Part shown: positions 6,094 through 6,547 of the stretch, in pieces
Numbering within the stretch: position 1 is the first letter of the stretch
Layout of the letters: the number at the start of each line of letters is the position of its first letter
Origin: Burkholderiales bacterium
GTDB taxonomy: Bacteria; Pseudomonadota; Gammaproteobacteria; Burkholderiales; SG8-41
Reading direction: 5' to 3'
Assembly (NCBI GenBank): GCA_019746155.1
Contig: JAIESJ010000173.1
Coordinates: forward strand, 1-6,547
DNA: 6,547 nucleotides
Notes under the pieces: model-generated
Database searches by the model: none
What the model was told of the DNA's origin: nothing
The model's input: only the letters and a program-made list of their open reading frames with translations
Position numbers and translations under genes: made by a program

Positions 6094-6204
6094 CGGATAT
6101 TGGACGCCAACGTTTCAGTGATCGGCCCCTGGCATGAACCCAAGGTGCGGCTGCCGGGCGGAGGCAGCGCCGTGGTCATGCTGCCGACCGCCAAGATGGA
6201 TTGA
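6094..6204 (+). pseudogene. Remnant of glutaconate/3-oxoacid-type CoA-transferase subunit B
   Basis: The + strand reads NVSVIGPWHEPKVRLPGGG followed by SAVVMLPTAK and a TGA at 6202-6204. The block VIGxxxxPKVRLPGxGG is characteristic of the beta subunit of family I CoA-transferases of the glutaconate (GctB/IpdB-like) type, where it lies in the middle of a ~250-residue protein. Only about 30-35 codons are recognisable. Upstream bases give no start, ribosome-binding site or further similarity, and downstream the frame stops at once. The intact family moves CoA between acyl-CoA and a free acid. Its presence fits a catabolic island with other CoA-transferases, but this copy is a fragment. The opposite strand is also open here but shows no family resemblance. 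Confidence 0.5.
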
Positions 6205-6233
6205 CTCGATTGAGCTCGGGCGGTTGGCGGCAC

Positions 6234-6318
6234 TTAATCCGCGTGCAGCCCCGCTCGCTTGATCACCTTGGCCCAGCGCACCAGTTTTGAAATCGACGAC
6301 GACATAGGATTTTTTCAT
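6234..6318 (-). pseudogene. Bug-family receptor reduced to its start and C-terminal tail
   Basis: ATG at 6316-6318 has a textbook AGGAG five bases upstream and begins MKKSYVVV, like a Bug signal peptide. About ten codons later, in the next frame, comes KLVRWAKVIKRAGLHAD and TAA at 6234-6236, which matches the usual extreme C-terminus of Bug receptors (RWAKVIK-AGI-AD). So a gene of about 320 codons appears collapsed to about 28 by an internal deletion. The original frame from the ATG shifts and runs on through unrelated sequence. The tail can also be read from an internal ATG at 6303-6305 as a 23-residue peptide, but that ATG has no plausible ribosome-binding site. The assignment rests on a 17-residue match to a well-known ending and on the context of two other Bug genes. 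Non-functional as a receptor. Confidence 0.55.
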
Positions 6319-6371
6319 TCGCTCTCCTGAACCGCTTGACGGCCCTGGCGTACAGCACGGGCAGGCGTGCT

Positions 6372-6400
6372 AGTATATAGTCCTCGGAATCCGCAAGTAA
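6372..6400 (-). promoter_or_regulatory. Possible sigma-70 promoter for the collapsed Bug gene
   Basis: The - strand carries TATACT (6372-6377), five of six bases of the -10 consensus, in an AT-rich island within GC-rich DNA. A weak -35 candidate, TTACTT (6395-6400), lies at 17-bp spacing. A start near 6365 would give a leader of roughly 45 bases to the ATG at 6318, which has a good ribosome-binding site. On the + strand the same island offers TATAGT (6376-6381) for the class III CoA-transferase gene, but I see no -35 box at the right distance. Confidence 0.35.
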
Positions 6401-6407
6401 GCGCAGC

Positions 6408-6427
6408 GGTTCCGCCAGTCTGGAACC
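6408..6427. promoter_or_regulatory. 20-bp inverted repeat GGTTCC-N8-GGAACC, candidate operator
   Basis: The perfect 6-bp arms GGTTCC (6408-6413) and GGAACC (6422-6427) flank eight bases. It lies in the 142-base spacer between two divergent genes, 33 bases upstream of the class III CoA-transferase start and just upstream of the weak -35 candidate of the - strand promoter. That is a plausible place for a regulator serving one or both directions. No T-run follows on either strand, so it is not an intrinsic terminator. The binding protein is unknown. Confidence 0.4.
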
Positions 6428-6460
6428 ACGGACTAAATCATACTTACAGCAAGATTCGCA

Positions 6461-6547
6461 ATGCTCCCGCTCGCCGGCGTCAAAGTCATCGAATTCTGCC
6501 AGGTTCTGGCAGGCCCGTTCTGCGGCTGCCTGCTTGCCGACATGGGC
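6461..6547 (+). CDS. Class III CoA-transferase (CaiB/BaiF family), N-terminal part (3' end outside window)
   Basis: ATG at 6461 opens 29 codons to the window edge. The protein begins MLPLAGVKVIEFCQVLAGPF and continues CGCLLADMG, the standard N-terminus of CaiB/BaiF (Frc-type) CoA-transferases: PLAGVKVxEF, then AGPxCGxxLADMGA. These enzymes move CoA from a thioester donor to a carboxylate such as carnitine, oxalate or an aromatic acid. The full family length is about 390-410 residues, so only the first 7% is seen. No strong ribosome-binding site precedes the ATG (only AGCAAG). It diverges from the collapsed Bug gene and probably heads its own operon to the right. Confidence 0.88.
   Translation, partial: MLPLAGVKVIEFCQVLAGPFCGCLLADMG

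Noticed and set aside
5436..6233. 265-codon - strand frame covering lyase and upstream DNA as one protein
   Set aside because: Only the stretch from about 5738 to 5502 resembles known proteins. The upstream part is out of frame with the hydrolase remnant and opposite the CoA-transferase fragment.
6115..6318. 67-residue protein starting MKKSYVVV as a real small gene
   Set aside because: Beyond about ten codons it is out-of-frame readthrough; the adjacent frame holds the recognisable Bug C-terminus ending at 6234.
6336..6341. TTGACG as a -35 box for the CaiB/BaiF gene
   Set aside because: No acceptable -10 lies 16-18 bases downstream; the TATA-like island is over 30 bases away.

Overview
The window looks like a piece of an aromatic/organic-acid catabolic island from a betaproteobacterium, most likely Burkholderiales. 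The reasons are high GC, a tripartite tricarboxylate transporter (TTT: TctA, TctB and a Bug-type periplasmic receptor), and neighbours typical of such islands: flavin prenyltransferase, D-2-hydroxyacid dehydrogenase, class-II (fumarase/adenylosuccinate lyase superfamily) lyase, alpha/beta hydrolase and CoA-transferases. This taxonomic placement is inferred from gene content; no rRNA or tRNA gene is present.

Layout. The left edge holds the C-terminal two thirds of a ubiX-type flavin prenyltransferase on the + strand (1-363). Facing it on the - strand is the N-terminal third of a Bug receptor (393-719), cut off after about 92 recognisable residues. Next on the - strand is tctA (758-2287), preceded by tctB (2289-2741). 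The two are translationally coupled, and a strong intrinsic terminator lies downstream of tctA, inside the first codons of the broken Bug gene. About 370 gene-free bases with short repeats separate tctB from an intact Bug receptor (3109-4092). That gene lies 53 bases downstream of an intact D-2-hydroxyacid dehydrogenase (4146-5123), also on the - strand. In transcription order the - strand reads dehydrogenase, receptor, [gap], tctB, tctA, broken receptor.

From about 5200 to 6320 the DNA is a graveyard of catabolic genes. On the - strand there is a class-II lyase lacking its N-terminal part and its signature-loop region, with two frame changes. It is fused behind an alpha/beta hydrolase that keeps its start and its C-terminal histidine region but has lost its core; a perfect 13-bp tandem duplication also breaks that reading frame. 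Next come a ~36-codon remnant of a glutaconate-type CoA-transferase beta subunit (+ strand) and the two ends of a third Bug receptor (- strand) joined with almost everything between missing. At the right edge, on the + strand, an apparently intact class III (CaiB/BaiF) CoA-transferase begins (6461 onward). The spacer between it and the third Bug remnant carries a 20-bp inverted repeat and an AT-rich promoter-like element.

Working model: an organic acid is captured by a Bug receptor, imported by TctAB, and processed by the dehydrogenase and CoA-transferases. The flanks have decayed mainly by internal deletion, while the transporter core, one receptor and the dehydrogenase stayed intact. I saw no CRISPR, transposase, RNA gene or clearly novel system. 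The unusual features are the deletion pattern, the terminator placed over a signal-peptide coding sequence, and a few possible regulatory repeats.
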